A stretch of DNA of 64,000 bases from DMER01 sp003451645. Lineage in GTDB: Bacteria > Pseudomonadota > Alphaproteobacteria > Micropepsales > Micropepsaceae. Position numbers and translations under genes: made by a program. The DNA lies in contig DALYLR010000001.1 of NCBI GenBank assembly GCA_031976175.1, positions 165,563 to 229,562 of the forward strand. Reading direction: 5' to 3'. Position 1 is the first letter of the stretch. Each line of letters begins with the position of its first letter. This document shows positions 52,492 to 61,206 of the stretch, in pieces. The notes under the pieces were generated by a model that did no database searches, had not been told where the DNA came from, and worked only from the letters and a program-made list of their open reading frames with translations.

Positions 52492-53362
52492 TCTCGTTAC
52501 CCTCACGCTTGGCCGCCAGTCGCTGCAGGTCCTGGTGGACTGTGGCGCCATCGCGCGCTGGCAGTGGGAGGGTGCCGACATCCTGCGCCCCGCCAGTCTT
52601 GGAGCCATCACCACTGGTGAGCCTCTCGATCTTGCCTGTTTCGTCATGGCGCCCTGGGTCAACCGGATCGCCCATGGCCGGTTTCGTGCTGGCGGCCAAG
52701 ACTATTCTCTCTCGCGCGATGCTGCTTGCTTCGCCGGACCGCATGCCCTGCACGGGCTGGCCTGGCGAGGGACGTGGGAGGCTGTCGAGCCGCCGATACC
52801 TATTCCCGAACCTTGCAGTCTCCTGCACCTGCGCCATCGTGGCGGCGAGCCCTGGCCCTGGGCCTATTCGGTTGCGTTATCCTTTGGACTGATCGACACC
52901 GGATTGCGCATTGTCCTCACGCTGACCCATGAGGGGTGGCCAGAGACCCCCATGCCTGCGTCGCTCGGTTTGCACCCGTTTTTTCCCCGGCGTCGTGGCG
53001 TTTTGCTGCAGGCCCCGTCTGCGGCGGTCATGCTGACCGAGGATGATTTGCCGCGCAGCGCGATCCCCATACCGGAGCCTTGGGATTTCACCACTTTGCG
53101 CGCAGTACCCTTGGGCGGCATCGACCATTGCTTCACCGGCTGGGATGGCAATGCCGAGATCGTATGGCCGCATGATGGTGTCGCCTTGCGTTTGACCGTC
53201 GGGCCTGCGCCGTTCTATCAACTTTATGCTCCTGATACAGACTATTTCTGCTTCGAGCCGCAAACGGCCGCCCCTAATGCGGTCAATGGCTCTGAGCCAG
53301 TCATGCTCCGGCCGCTGCGCTCTTTGAGCATCGAAGTTACTCTCGAACCCATGCTATTCTGA
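52478..53362 (+). CDS. aldose 1-epimerase
   Basis: About 294 residues from TTG 52478, with AAGG nine bases upstream (an open frame runs back to 52430). ACFVMAPWVNRIAHGRF, FAGPHALHGLAWRGTW and PASLGLHPFFPRR carry the conserved Asn-Arg and catalytic His; DTDYFCFEPQTAAPNAVN carries the catalytic Glu. It interconverts alpha and beta anomers of hexoses. No sugar catabolic operon adjoins, so the sugar is unknown. Confidence 0.83.
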   Translation: MPRTDLVTLTLGRQSLQVLVDCGAIARWQWEGADILRPASLGAITTGEPLDLACFVMAPWVNRIAHGRFRAGGQDYSLSRDAACFAGPHALHGLAWRGTWEAVEPPIPIPEPCSLLHLRHRGGEPWPWAYSVALSFGLIDTGLRIVLTLTHEGWPETPMPASLGLHPFFPRRRGVLLQAPSAAVMLTEDDLPRSAIPIPEPWDFTTLRAVPLGGIDHCFTGWDGNAEIVWPHDGVALRLTVGPAPFYQLYAPDTDYFCFEPQTAAPNAVNGSEPVMLRPLRSLSIEVTLEPMLF

Positions 53363-53397
53363 TCGCCTTGGAACAAGCCTTTATGGAGCATCGCCGA

Positions 53398-54213
53398 ATG
53401 GCACATCTCACAGAGTATCGGGGCCGCTGGGCCCTCATCACGGGCGCCGGTGACGGGATCGGGCGCTCCTTGGCGCTAGGTTTTGCGCGCGAAGGGCTCA
53501 ATGTCATTGCGCTCGACATCCGGGCGGAGGCCGCACAGATCGTGGCGTCAGAGGCGCGGGCGCTCGGCGTGCAGGCACGGGTGCTCACCGCTGACGTTAG
53601 TGACCGCGAGGCGGTCATGCGCAGTGCCCATGATCTGCAATCGTCCGGCATCGCGCCTGCAATCCTGTGGGTCAATGCAGGCGTTGGCGCTGGCACCAGC
53701 ATCCTGGAGGGCAGTCAGCGCGCGATCGAGTGGACCATGGCAGTCAATGTGTTCGGCGTGGCCTGGACCGCGCAAGCCTTCATGCCTGGCATGCTCAGCG
53801 CAGGCGGACCCTTGCATCTGGGCGTGACCGCCTCCTCCGCCTCAATCGTGGATGTGCAGGGGCCCTTCACGCTCTATGCCGCCACCAAGCAAGGCACGGC
53901 CGCCTTTGCCGAAGCGCTCGCAGCCGAGCTGAAGCCCAAGGGTGTGGGCGTTACGATCCTTTATCCCGGTTTGCTCAACACCAATATCTGGAACGCGGCC
54001 CGGGCGCGGCCCGACCGCTTTGGTGGCATCACCTTGATGCCCGATGCGGTGGGGGAGCGCTGGCGGCAAGCGCAGTCGCCTGACATCGTCGTCGAGCCCA
54101 CTTTCCGCCAGATCGCCCAAGGCGGCGGGCGTGTTGTCGTGGCGACCGACGATCAGACGCGGCCCTTGTTCGAAGCCCGCATGCGCAGCATTGGCGAGGC
54201 GTTCTCGTCTTGA
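53398..54213 (+). CDS. short-chain dehydrogenase/reductase (SDR)
   Basis: 271 residues from ATG 53398, eight bases after GGAG; 53383 is an alternative. The cofactor motif is LITGAGDGIGRSLA. NAGVGAG marks the conserved NAG, VTASSASIVDV the catalytic Ser region and YAATKQGTAAF the YxxxK. LDIRAEAA after strand two (Asp) suggests NAD preference. Substrate unknown. It is the last gene before the repeat-bounded HepT/MntA module. Confidence 0.85.
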   Translation: MAHLTEYRGRWALITGAGDGIGRSLALGFAREGLNVIALDIRAEAAQIVASEARALGVQARVLTADVSDREAVMRSAHDLQSSGIAPAILWVNAGVGAGTSILEGSQRAIEWTMAVNVFGVAWTAQAFMPGMLSAGGPLHLGVTASSASIVDVQGPFTLYAATKQGTAAFAEALAAELKPKGVGVTILYPGLLNTNIWNAARARPDRFGGITLMPDAVGERWRQAQSPDIVVEPTFRQIAQGGGRVVVATDDQTRPLFEARMRSIGEAFSS

Positions 54214-54224
54214 GGTGTCATACC

Positions 54225-54252
54225 TCTTCCGCATCCAGATGTCTTTTCCGCC
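54225..54252. repeat. 28-bp direct repeat, left copy (flanking HepT/MntA)
   Basis: This sequence is identical to 55025-55052, exactly 800 bases away. On the minus strand it reads as the last codons of epmB (RKRHLDAEE) followed here by GTA TGA, giving an alternative in-frame end. It lies just after the SDR stop. It is probably an attachment-site-like duplication left by an insertion at the end of epmB. Confidence 0.85.
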
Positions 54253-54289
54253 ATGGTGATTCCATGTGGTAGCGGGGACTCGTCACCGC

Positions 54290-54640
54290 CTAAGGCTCGT
54301 CAGTTTGCATACGCTGGAGAGTTATGTCCAAAGCGGGCAGGTCTTCCTGGATCGTTAGGATCACGCGTTCATCCAAGATGTCCTCATAAGTATGGGCCAG
54401 GGCGTTGCGAAATCCCGCAATTAGGTTTGCCGGGATGCCATAGCGCTGAATGAGGTCCTGAGGGATGTCACGGATCGCTGCATCAATCGCGATGAAGGCG
54501 CGCTCAATAGCGTAACGCGTTTTTCGGTCTGCTCTCAGTGCGTCTAAGTCGGATGCCGCCCACCAAATCTGTATCAGGCTTATGTTCTCACGCGCCTCCA
54601 CAATGGCCCGATCAATCCGTCCCTGCCGCTCAGAAGGCAT
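54290..54640 (-). CDS. hepT: HepT-like HEPN toxin
   Basis: 116 residues from ATG 54640 (an upstream extension overlaps mntA). GFRNALAHTYEDI carries the RX4HXY motif (Arg78, His83, Tyr85) of HEPN RNases; Tyr85 is the equivalent of the residue AMPylated by MntA. The toxin would cut RNA when unmodified. It overlaps the antitoxin gene by 11 bases, the usual order being antitoxin first. It lies within the 28-bp-repeat-bounded module. Confidence 0.83.
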   Translation of the reverse strand: MPSERQGRIDRAIVEARENISLIQIWWAASDLDALRADRKTRYAIERAFIAIDAAIRDIPQDLIQRYGIPANLIAGFRNALAHTYEDILDERVILTIQEDLPALDITLQRMQTDEP

Positions 54641-54950
54641 CGACGAGTCCGGATTGTGCGATGTCCCGCAGGCGTTTGCCGTGTTTGAGCGCATCGCGCC
54701 GCACCACAACATCGACGCGGCAGCCGAGAATTTGCGTCAAAGCGTACTGGATGCCGCCAACGTCAAAGGCGCTGAAGAGCGGCTTGCGGCCCCCAGGCCC
54801 CTCGTCAAGATCGATCATGACATCGACATCGCTGTCCTGCGTTGCCGACCCGGTCGCGACGGACCCGAACAAATATGCACGTGTAACGCCCAGCTCCATG
54901 AGCCTTTGGCGGTGCTGCCTCAATCGTGCGATCGCTTCTTGGCGTTCCAT
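54630..54950 (-). CDS. mntA: MntA-like nucleotidyltransferase antitoxin
   Basis: 106 residues from ATG 54950, seven bases after AGGA. AYLFGSVATGSATQDSDVDV is the minimal nucleotidyltransferase motif GS-X10-DXD (Gly29-Ser30, Asp41, Asp43), followed by VDVMIDL. MntA-type antitoxins inactivate HepT by AMPylating its Tyr. The antitoxin is upstream of hepT in transcription, supporting a functional pair. Confidence 0.85.
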   Translation of the reverse strand: MERQEAIARLRQHRQRLMELGVTRAYLFGSVATGSATQDSDVDVMIDLDEGPGGRKPLFSAFDVGGIQYALTQILGCRVDVVVRRDALKHGKRLRDIAQSGLVDAF

Positions 54951-55011
54951 GAGCATATCCTACCGAAGAGCCTGGATGCCGTCAGCCCTGATTTTCTATC
55001 GCACCCTGCGG

Positions 55012-55977
55012 TTAACGCTCAATTTCTTCCGCATCCAGATGTCTTTTCCGCCCCTCCGGCCCGTCGGCCACATAGGCGGGAACACCCAGGCCCGTCATGC
55101 GGTCGCGCAGTTGCGTGATGAGCGCGCGCCCACGTTCAACAGGCACCTCAAAATGTGCCGCGCCCGGTGCCGGGTCCATCTGGTGCAGGTAATAGGGCTT
55201 GATCCGATTGGCCACAAAGGCGCGCATCAGCGCCTCCAGGGTTTCGATCTCGTCATTGATCCCTTTAAGCAATACGGTCTGCCCGATAAGGCCGATGCCT
55301 GCCTGGGCCAGCCTTGCAATGGCGGCTCTGGCCTTGGGCCCGAACTCGTCCGGGTGGTTGGCATGCACTGCCACATACACCGCCTGTGCCGTATTCATCA
55401 GGGCGCGGACCATATCCTCCGTGATGCGCGCCGGATCGACGGTCGGCACCCGGCTGTGCCAGCGCAGGACCTGCACATGGCTGATCCGCGCCAGGCTTTG
55501 CGTGATCGCCTCGATCCGCTTTGCTGGCAGCATCAAGGGGTCGCCGCCGGTCAGGATCACCTCGAAGATCTTGCTGTCCTTGGCGATGTAGGCGATTGCG
55601 GCGTCCATCTCCCCCGCTGTCATTGGCGCCTCGCCGCCCGGTCCCACCATTGCGCGCCGGAAGCAGAACCGGCAATAGACGGGACAGGTGTGCGTGGCCT
55701 TGAGCAGCACGCGGTCGGGATAGCGATGGATCAGTCCACGGACTTTCTCATGAGCCTTGTCCGCGATGGGGTCTGCGGATTGCGTGCTCAGGATCTGCGC
55801 CTCGGCGAGGGTGGGCAGGAATTGGCGGCCGATCCCGCCATCCTTGCCGCCCGCGCTCACCAGGTCCGCCACATGCGGCGTCAGCGCGACGCTGTAGGTT
55901 TGCGCGATGTCTTCCAACGCCTTTGAGGGTTCGACAAAGCCGCGTGCCGCCAGCGCGTCAATCGTGCGCAAGGTCAT
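55012..55977 (-). CDS. epmB: EF-P beta-lysylation protein EpmB (lysine 2,3-aminomutase-like)
   Basis: 321 residues from ATG 55977, whose ATGA overlaps the epmA stop. The radical-SAM cluster motif is HTCPVYCRFCFRRAMVG (Cx3Cx2C); LTGGDPLML, HSRVPTVDP and YYLHQMDPAPGAAHFEV follow, with the PLP-binding Lys region near LLKGIND. EpmB converts alpha- to beta-lysine, which EpmA attaches to EF-P. The last ten residues carry the 28-bp repeat that borders the HepT/MntA module, so the present C terminus (EEIER) may differ from the ancestral one. Confidence 0.87.
   Translation of the reverse strand: MTLRTIDALAARGFVEPSKALEDIAQTYSVALTPHVADLVSAGGKDGGIGRQFLPTLAEAQILSTQSADPIADKAHEKVRGLIHRYPDRVLLKATHTCPVYCRFCFRRAMVGPGGEAPMTAGEMDAAIAYIAKDSKIFEVILTGGDPLMLPAKRIEAITQSLARISHVQVLRWHSRVPTVDPARITEDMVRALMNTAQAVYVAVHANHPDEFGPKARAAIARLAQAGIGLIGQTVLLKGINDEIETLEALMRAFVANRIKPYYLHQMDPAPGAAHFEVPVERGRALITQLRDRMTGLGVPAYVADGPEGRKRHLDAEEIER
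55025..55052. repeat. 28-bp direct repeat, right copy (3' end of epmB)
   Basis: Identical to 54225-54252. It lies within the last codons of epmB, which here end EEIER before TAA; the left copy instead continues to EEV and TGA. See the left copy and the mobile-element entry. Confidence 0.85.
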
Positions 55978-57020
55978 GGCGCTGGCGTCCACAACACCGT
56001 GTCAATCGAAGGCGCGCCTGTCGCCAGCATCACCAGCCGGTCAAAGCCCAGAGCCACGCCGCTTGCGGGCGGCATATGCGCCAAGGCGCTGAGCAGGTCC
56101 TCATCAATTGGGTAACGCTCCCCATAGACGCGGTGTTTTTCTGCCATCTCGGCCTCAAAGCGCTGGCGCTGTTCCACAGGGTCCGTCAGTTCGCCAAAGC
56201 CATTCGCCAGTTCCACGCCGCACATGTAAAGTTCAAACCGCTCGGCAAAGCGCGGATCGTCCGTACACGCCCTGGCCAACGCTGCCTCGCAACGCGGGTA
56301 GCGGTCGAGCAGGCACGGCCGCTCCAGGCCCAGATGTGGCTCAACTCGCTCAACCAGGATGCGGCTAAAGACGTCCGTCCACGTCTCATTGCTGCCGATT
56401 GCGACGCCCGCCTTGGCCGCTGCGGCGGCCAGTGCGTCGCTCAGGCCGTTGCCTGCCTCGTCCAGGGTGGCGCCGAGGTCGATGTCCGCGAACCGGGCAA
56501 AGGCCTCGCTCACACTCAGCCGCTCGGCCTGGGCAGTTGGGTCGCAAGTCTTGCCCCGCCAGTGAAACGCGCGCGCGCCCGCCGTCTCAGCGGCAATCCG
56601 TACGACCGCCCCCGTATCGGCCATGATCGCCTCATAGGGTGCGTTCGCCCTGTACCACTCCAGCATGGTGAATTCCGGCGCGTGGAGGGGCCCGCGCTCG
56701 CGGTTCCTGAACACCCGCGCAAAGTCAAAGATCTGCGTCTCGCCTGCCGCCAACAGTTTCTTCGCCGCAAATTCCGGCGAGGTGTGCAGGTACAGCGTGC
56801 GCCGCGCGGCGTCCGTGCCAATCTCCTCGGTCGCAAAGGCATGCAGATGGGCCTCATTTCCCGGCGAGACGGCCAATTGCCCGCATGCCGCCTCGATAAA
56901 ACCCTCCTTGGCGAACCAGGTGCGCAAGGCGTTCTGGATGGCATTGCGGGCGAGCAATGCTGGCCTGCGGTCGCGGTGGCGCTCGGGCGCCCACCAGGGC
57001 GAAGGGGCAGGTGCCATCAT
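55974..57020 (-). CDS. epmA: EF-P lysine lysyltransferase EpmA (PoxA/GenX)
   Basis: 348 residues; ATG 57017 is an equally good start. It is a class II LysRS-like core without the anticodon-binding domain: LYLHTSPEFAAKKLLAAG, IFDFARVFRNRERGPLHAPEFTMLEWY, CGVELANGFGELTDP and GVALGFDRLVMLATG. It activates beta-lysine and transfers it to the EF-P Lys. It overlaps epmB by four bases and is divergent from efp, 72 bases away. Confidence 0.9.
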   Translation of the reverse strand: MMAPAPSPWWAPERHRDRRPALLARNAIQNALRTWFAKEGFIEAACGQLAVSPGNEAHLHAFATEEIGTDAARRTLYLHTSPEFAAKKLLAAGETQIFDFARVFRNRERGPLHAPEFTMLEWYRANAPYEAIMADTGAVVRIAAETAGARAFHWRGKTCDPTAQAERLSVSEAFARFADIDLGATLDEAGNGLSDALAAAAAKAGVAIGSNETWTDVFSRILVERVEPHLGLERPCLLDRYPRCEAALARACTDDPRFAERFELYMCGVELANGFGELTDPVEQRQRFEAEMAEKHRVYGERYPIDEDLLSALAHMPPASGVALGFDRLVMLATGAPSIDTVLWTPAP

Positions 57021-57092
57021 CGGGCCCCTTGGCGGCGGCCTTCGCGCGTGCTAACCCGCATCCAACTTTGAACCGTTTTGAGAGGGTTGTCC

Positions 57093-57662
57093 GTGGTTTC
57101 GGTGATTGCTAGCGCAGTGCGCAAAGGGAATGTCCTTGAAGTCGAGGGCAAATTATACGTGGTGCTTAGCGCCGAAAACTTCCATCCAGGCAAAGGCACG
57201 CCCACCACGCAAATCCAAATGCGGCGGATTTCGGACGGGGTCAAGGTCAATGAGCGCTACAAGACCACTGAAAGCCTGGAGCGCGCCTTCCTCGATCAGC
57301 GCCCCCACAACTACCTCTACGAAGAGGACAACGCCTTTGTCTTCATGGACCCGGTCAGTTTTGAGCAGGTGCATGTGTCCAAGGATGTGGTGGGCGATTT
57401 CGCGGCCTATCTCCAGGAGAACATGGAGTGCAGCGTCAGCCTATTCAACGGGGTCGCGGTCTCGATCGAATTGCCGCAACGGGTCATCCTGGAGGTTGTG
57501 GAGACCGAGCCCGTGATGAAGGGGCAAACCGCGACGTCGTCCTTCAAGCCGGCCGTCCTGTCCAACGGGGTCAAGACCACCGTGCCGACCTTTATCTCCG
57601 CAGGCATCCGCATCGTCGTCAATACCGAGGACGGCAGCTACGTCGAACGCGCCAAGGAGTAG
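57093..57662 (+). CDS. efp: elongation factor P
   Basis: 189 residues from GTG 57093, five bases after GAGAGGG; this start puts the target residue at Lys34 (HPGKGTPTTQ), the known lysylation position. RKGNVLEVEGKLYVV opens domain I, YVERAKE closes the protein. EF-P rescues ribosomes stalled at polyproline stretches. Its modifying enzymes EpmA and EpmB are encoded alongside on the other strand. Confidence 0.95.
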   Translation: MVSVIASAVRKGNVLEVEGKLYVVLSAENFHPGKGTPTTQIQMRRISDGVKVNERYKTTESLERAFLDQRPHNYLYEEDNAFVFMDPVSFEQVHVSKDVVGDFAAYLQENMECSVSLFNGVAVSIELPQRVILEVVETEPVMKGQTATSSFKPAVLSNGVKTTVPTFISAGIRIVVNTEDGSYVERAKE

Positions 57663-57693
57663 GGCCGTTTTTAGGGGTCTGTCATCGACGGCG

Positions 57694-57708
57694 AGGATCA
57701 TTGATCCT
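57694..57708. promoter_or_regulatory. palindrome upstream of the SulP transporter gene
   Basis: AGGATCA and TGATCCT flank a single T, 30 bases before the ATG. It may be an operator or the remnant of a terminator after efp; there is no T-run. Confidence 0.4.
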
Positions 57709-57737
57709 TAACGGTCGTTGCCCTTAACTCTGGGTTC

Positions 57738-59477
57738 ATGACCACCTTCGAGCCGTCTAAGCCAATCATGCGGGATCCCAGTTTCCGGGACCTCTTCACG
57801 CCTAAACTCGTCACGATCCTGCGGGAGGGCTATACGCGATCGGCCCTCGCGGCCGATCTGATGGCCGGGCTCACGGTTGCCATCGTCGCGCTGCCCTTGT
57901 CCATGGCGATCGCCATCGCCAGTGGTGCCACGCCCGAACGCGGTCTGATCGCCGCAATCATCGGCGGGTTCTTGATTTCGGCCCTGGGCGGCAGCCGCTT
58001 CCAGATCGGGGGGCCTGCGGGCGCCTTCATCGTTCTGGTCTCTGTGTCCTTTGCCGAGCATGGCGTGGAGGGGACCCTTCTAGCGACCATGATCGCGGGG
58101 GTCATTCTGATCGCCATTGGCCTGTTGCAGCTTGGGACCTTTATCAAGTTCATTCCCTATCCGGTAACGGTTGGTTTCACCGCGGGGATCGCCGTCATCA
58201 TTCTGGCCAGTCAGGTGCGGGAGCTGTTCGGCCTGCAATTGGCGGGGCCTGAACCACCTGAGATTTTCCCCAAGCTCCTGGCCTTGGGCGAGGCCGCGGG
58301 CACCTTCGATCCCGCAGCAGCGGCGATTTCGGGGCTCAGCATCGCCATCATCGTGGCGTTGCGCATTTGGCGGCCAGGCTGGCCCGGCATCTTGATCGCG
58401 GTCATTTCATGTGCAGTGGCGACAAGCGCCTTCGACCTGCCGATTGCCACGATAGGCAGCCGGTTTGGCGGCTTGCCTCAGTCCTTGCCTGTGCCCTCTT
58501 TGCCCAGTTTCAGCTGGGCGCAAGTTTCAGCTGTGTTTCCGACGGCCATCGCCTTTGCCTTGCTGGGCGCCATTGAGTCCCTCCTGTCCGCGGTTGTCGC
58601 TGACGGTATGACTGGGCGGCGGCACCGCTCCAATTGCGAATTGGTCGCGCAAGGCGTGGCCAATATCGGCTCGGCCTTGTTTGGCGGCCTGGTTGTCACC
58701 GGTGCGATAGCCCGAACCGCGACCAATGTGCGGGCCGGTGCGCATGGCCCTGTCTCCGGCATGGCGCATGCGGTCTATATCCTCGGGTTCATGCTGATTG
58801 CCGCACCGCTGGCCGCCTATATTCCCTTGGCAGCGCTCGCAGGGGTGCTCGTGATCGTCGCCTGGAACATGGCCGAGCGGCATGCCTTTGTGACACTGCT
58901 CAAGGCCTCGCGCGGTGATGCGTTGGTCCTGCTGGCGACGTTTCTGCTGACGGTCTTCCGCGATCTGACCGAGGCCATTGTTGTCGGCTTCCTCTTGGGG
59001 GCCGTGCTCTTCATCCACCGGATGTCGCAAAGTGTCGGCGTCGATGCGCAAACGCCCTTTGCCGAGCCTGACCGCCCCGACCATAGCCTTGGTCCGCGAA
59101 CCGCCTATGACCCATCGGGGGCGCGCGATCCTTACATCGTCGTCTATCGTATTAGCGGCGCCTTCTTCTTCGGTGCGGCCTCCACCGTTGCGGCCGTGCT
59201 CGACCGCATTCAAGCCAGCCATAAGGCGTTTATCATCGATTTCGCCGCGGTGCCGTTTCTTGATTCAACCGCCGCACATGTGCTGTCCGATGCTATCGCC
59301 AAGGCCGAGCGGCAGGGCGTGCGCGTGCTGCTCACCGCAGTCTCTGACACCGTGGCGAGGACCCTTGCCGCGCAAGGGGTCTGCCCTCCGCGGGTAATGG
59401 TCTACGCGTCCATCGATGAGGCGCTTAAAGCGTGTTCAGGAAAAGTGGATGCCGGTTTTCCTTCAGGACACGCGTAA
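57738..59477 (+). CDS. SulP family anion transporter with STAS domain
   Basis: 579 residues. Repeated membrane segments run from residue ~35 to ~430; AADLMAGLTVAIVALPLSMAIAIASG and GGSRFQIGGPAGAFIV (helix-rich early region) are typical of the SLC26/SulP fold. The C-terminal STAS domain (residues ~460-560) includes YRISGAFFFGAAS and FLDSTAAHVLSDAI, the loop that binds nucleotides or a regulator in other STAS domains. It imports sulfate or bicarbonate by family precedent; the substrate here is not known. A palindrome lies 30 bases ahead of the ATG. Confidence 0.9.
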   Translation: MTTFEPSKPIMRDPSFRDLFTPKLVTILREGYTRSALAADLMAGLTVAIVALPLSMAIAIASGATPERGLIAAIIGGFLISALGGSRFQIGGPAGAFIVLVSVSFAEHGVEGTLLATMIAGVILIAIGLLQLGTFIKFIPYPVTVGFTAGIAVIILASQVRELFGLQLAGPEPPEIFPKLLALGEAAGTFDPAAAAISGLSIAIIVALRIWRPGWPGILIAVISCAVATSAFDLPIATIGSRFGGLPQSLPVPSLPSFSWAQVSAVFPTAIAFALLGAIESLLSAVVADGMTGRRHRSNCELVAQGVANIGSALFGGLVVTGAIARTATNVRAGAHGPVSGMAHAVYILGFMLIAAPLAAYIPLAALAGVLVIVAWNMAERHAFVTLLKASRGDALVLLATFLLTVFRDLTEAIVVGFLLGAVLFIHRMSQSVGVDAQTPFAEPDRPDHSLGPRTAYDPSGARDPYIVVYRISGAFFFGAASTVAAVLDRIQASHKAFIIDFAAVPFLDSTAAHVLSDAIAKAERQGVRVLLTAVSDTVARTLAAQGVCPPRVMVYASIDEALKACSGKVDAGFPSGHA

Positions 59478-59498
59478 AAATAAAGAGCTGGGGCGGGG

Positions 59499-60368
59499 CT
59501 AACGCCCTTTCACAAACCGCAAGGTCATGCGGTCGCTCTCGCCAATCGCATCATATTTCGTATGGTCGAAATTGGGATTGGCGGGCTCGCCTTGCGGGGC
59601 GCTGCGTCTTGTCGGCGGCAAGGTCCAGACACCAAAGGGATGGTCCTTTGTGTCCTTCGGGTTGGCGTTGATTTCTGACTTGCCCGCAAGTGCCAGGCCT
59701 GCCGCCCCGGCCGCACTGATCACATAGGCTTCCGGCACATAGCCGTTGGGCGCGGTCACGGCGACATCCGCGCCCGCAGGCGCGCGGTGCTGCTCCACCG
59801 CCAAAACGCCACCCGGTTTCAGGACCCTGGAAAACTCGCTCATATAGCGCGCGGTCACGCCGGGTGCGCGGGACCAGTTGTGAAAGGCGCGGGCGACCAA
59901 GATGAAATCCGCGCTGTTGTCGGGCAAGCGCAGGCCGCTGGTCATGCCAAAATCGGTCACCTCAACCGCACCAAACTTAGCCGCATCGGCATATTCGGCC
60001 AGGAAGTCCGCGCGCGCCTTGCGCCCTGCATCCGTCAGGTTCGGCGCCGCCATATCCACGTACCCTGCGATGTACCGGCCCTTGGTGTCCTTGGCAAAGG
60101 GCGCCAGGATCTTCGTCCACCAGGAGCCCGGTCCTGGGCTGATCTCGACGATCGTCATGCCGGGGCGCAAACCCCAGAAGCTCAGGGAGTCGACCGGGTG
60201 GCGGTATTTGTCGCGTGCCTTGTCAGCGTCAGGGCGGGCCGCGCCTTGGGTTGCCTTGATGATAGCGGGGTTCACGGCATCGCTGCGGCCGCCATGCTTG
60301 TCTGCCATGGCAAAGGCCGGCAACAGGATCATCGCCGCGGCAATCACGGCAGCCACACGCAAGCTCAT
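59499..60368 (-). CDS. exported SAM-dependent methyltransferase-like protein
   Basis: 289 residues from ATG 60368 (GGGGGAG upstream). A signal peptide (VAAVIAAAMILLPAFAMA) precedes a class I methyltransferase fold: motif I MTIVEISPGPGSWWTKIL, then DFILVARAFHNW and RVLKPGGVLAVEQHRAP. The Gly-rich motif I reads ISPGPG rather than a canonical ExGxGxG, close to other periplasmic-type relatives. S-adenosylmethionine is not expected in the periplasm, so the localisation or the activity is unusual. It is convergent with the SulP gene. Confidence 0.78.
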   Translation of the reverse strand: MSLRVAAVIAAAMILLPAFAMADKHGGRSDAVNPAIIKATQGAARPDADKARDKYRHPVDSLSFWGLRPGMTIVEISPGPGSWWTKILAPFAKDTKGRYIAGYVDMAAPNLTDAGRKARADFLAEYADAAKFGAVEVTDFGMTSGLRLPDNSADFILVARAFHNWSRAPGVTARYMSEFSRVLKPGGVLAVEQHRAPAGADVAVTAPNGYVPEAYVISAAGAAGLALAGKSEINANPKDTKDHPFGVWTLPPTRRSAPQGEPANPNFDHTKYDAIGESDRMTLRFVKGR

Positions 60369-60526
60369 GTTGATCTCCCCCATTCCCGTCTGCACGTCCC
60401 CGCGCACCGTCCTTGGGCTAACCTAATTGGCCAGCATGGTGAACGGGCTTCACAGTTGCGTGTTGACGGGGCCATCGGCGCACGGTCTTCTGCTGGCTGC
60501 TTTGTTGGTGCTGGAGGGCGCGTTCC

Positions 60527-61111
60527 ATGCGTGGAGTGTTGGTTTGTTTGGTTCTGACAGCTGGTCTGTTGATGCCGTCCGCATTCGCCATGGATCCCAC
60601 GGCCCAAGATGCCTTCTTTGCCCGGTTGTCGGCCTTGTGCGGCAAGGCCTTTGCCGGGCGCCTGGTGACCACTGATCCCGCGGACAAGGACATGATGGGC
60701 CAAATCATGGTCATGCATGTGCGTTCTTGTACGGCGCAGGAGATCCGCATCCCCTTTCATGTCGGCCCGAACCGCTCGCGCACCTGGATTATCACCCGCA
60801 CCGCATCGGGTCTGCGCTTGAAGCACGACCACCGGCACGAGGATGGGTCGCTCGACAAGGTCACCCTTTATGGTGGCGATACCGCGCAGGCTGGCCGCGC
60901 GGATCGTCAAGAGTTCCCAGTCGATGCGGCGTCCATCACGATGTTCAAGGCCAATGGGCTGGAGCGTTCCGTCACGAATGTCTGGGCGTTGGAGGTTACG
61001 GACGCGCCCCACTTTGCCTATGAGTTACGGCGGGCCAACCGTCACTTCCGCGTCGAGTTCGACTTGAAAACACCGGTCCCCGCCCCGCCCGCCCCTTGGG
61101 GGCACGAGTAA
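60527..61111 (+). CDS. small exported protein of unknown function
   Basis: 194 residues. A signal peptide (MRGVLVCLVLTAGLLMPSAFA) is followed by FFARLSALCGKAFAGRLV and a beta-rich region (IRIPFHVGPNRSRTWIITR, VTNVWALEVTDAPHFAYELRR) with two other Cys-containing turns. It resembles lipocalin-like or other secreted hypothetical proteins, but I recognise no named family. It is divergent from the exported methyltransferase. Confidence 0.68.
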   Translation: MRGVLVCLVLTAGLLMPSAFAMDPTAQDAFFARLSALCGKAFAGRLVTTDPADKDMMGQIMVMHVRSCTAQEIRIPFHVGPNRSRTWIITRTASGLRLKHDHRHEDGSLDKVTLYGGDTAQAGRADRQEFPVDAASITMFKANGLERSVTNVWALEVTDAPHFAYELRRANRHFRVEFDLKTPVPAPPAPWGHE

Positions 61112-61206
61112 ACATTACCTTAGTGCGGGGACCGCCGGACCTTAACCAGGCCCAAGTTGCTAGGCTCGAGCCTTTATCGGCCGAATCAGGCGTGGTAGTT
61201 TGAGGG

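Larger units (their letters stand above)
54225..55052 (-). mobile_element. HepT/MntA module bounded by 28-bp direct repeats
   Basis: Identical 28-bp repeats bracket a 772-base segment that contains only the toxin-antitoxin pair. The right repeat lies inside the 3' end of epmB and the left one keeps a complete alternative epmB end. This is the outcome expected of an element that integrates in a gene's 3' end and restores it. There is no integrase in the segment, so mobilisation in trans or a past recombination event is inferred. Confidence 0.5.
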
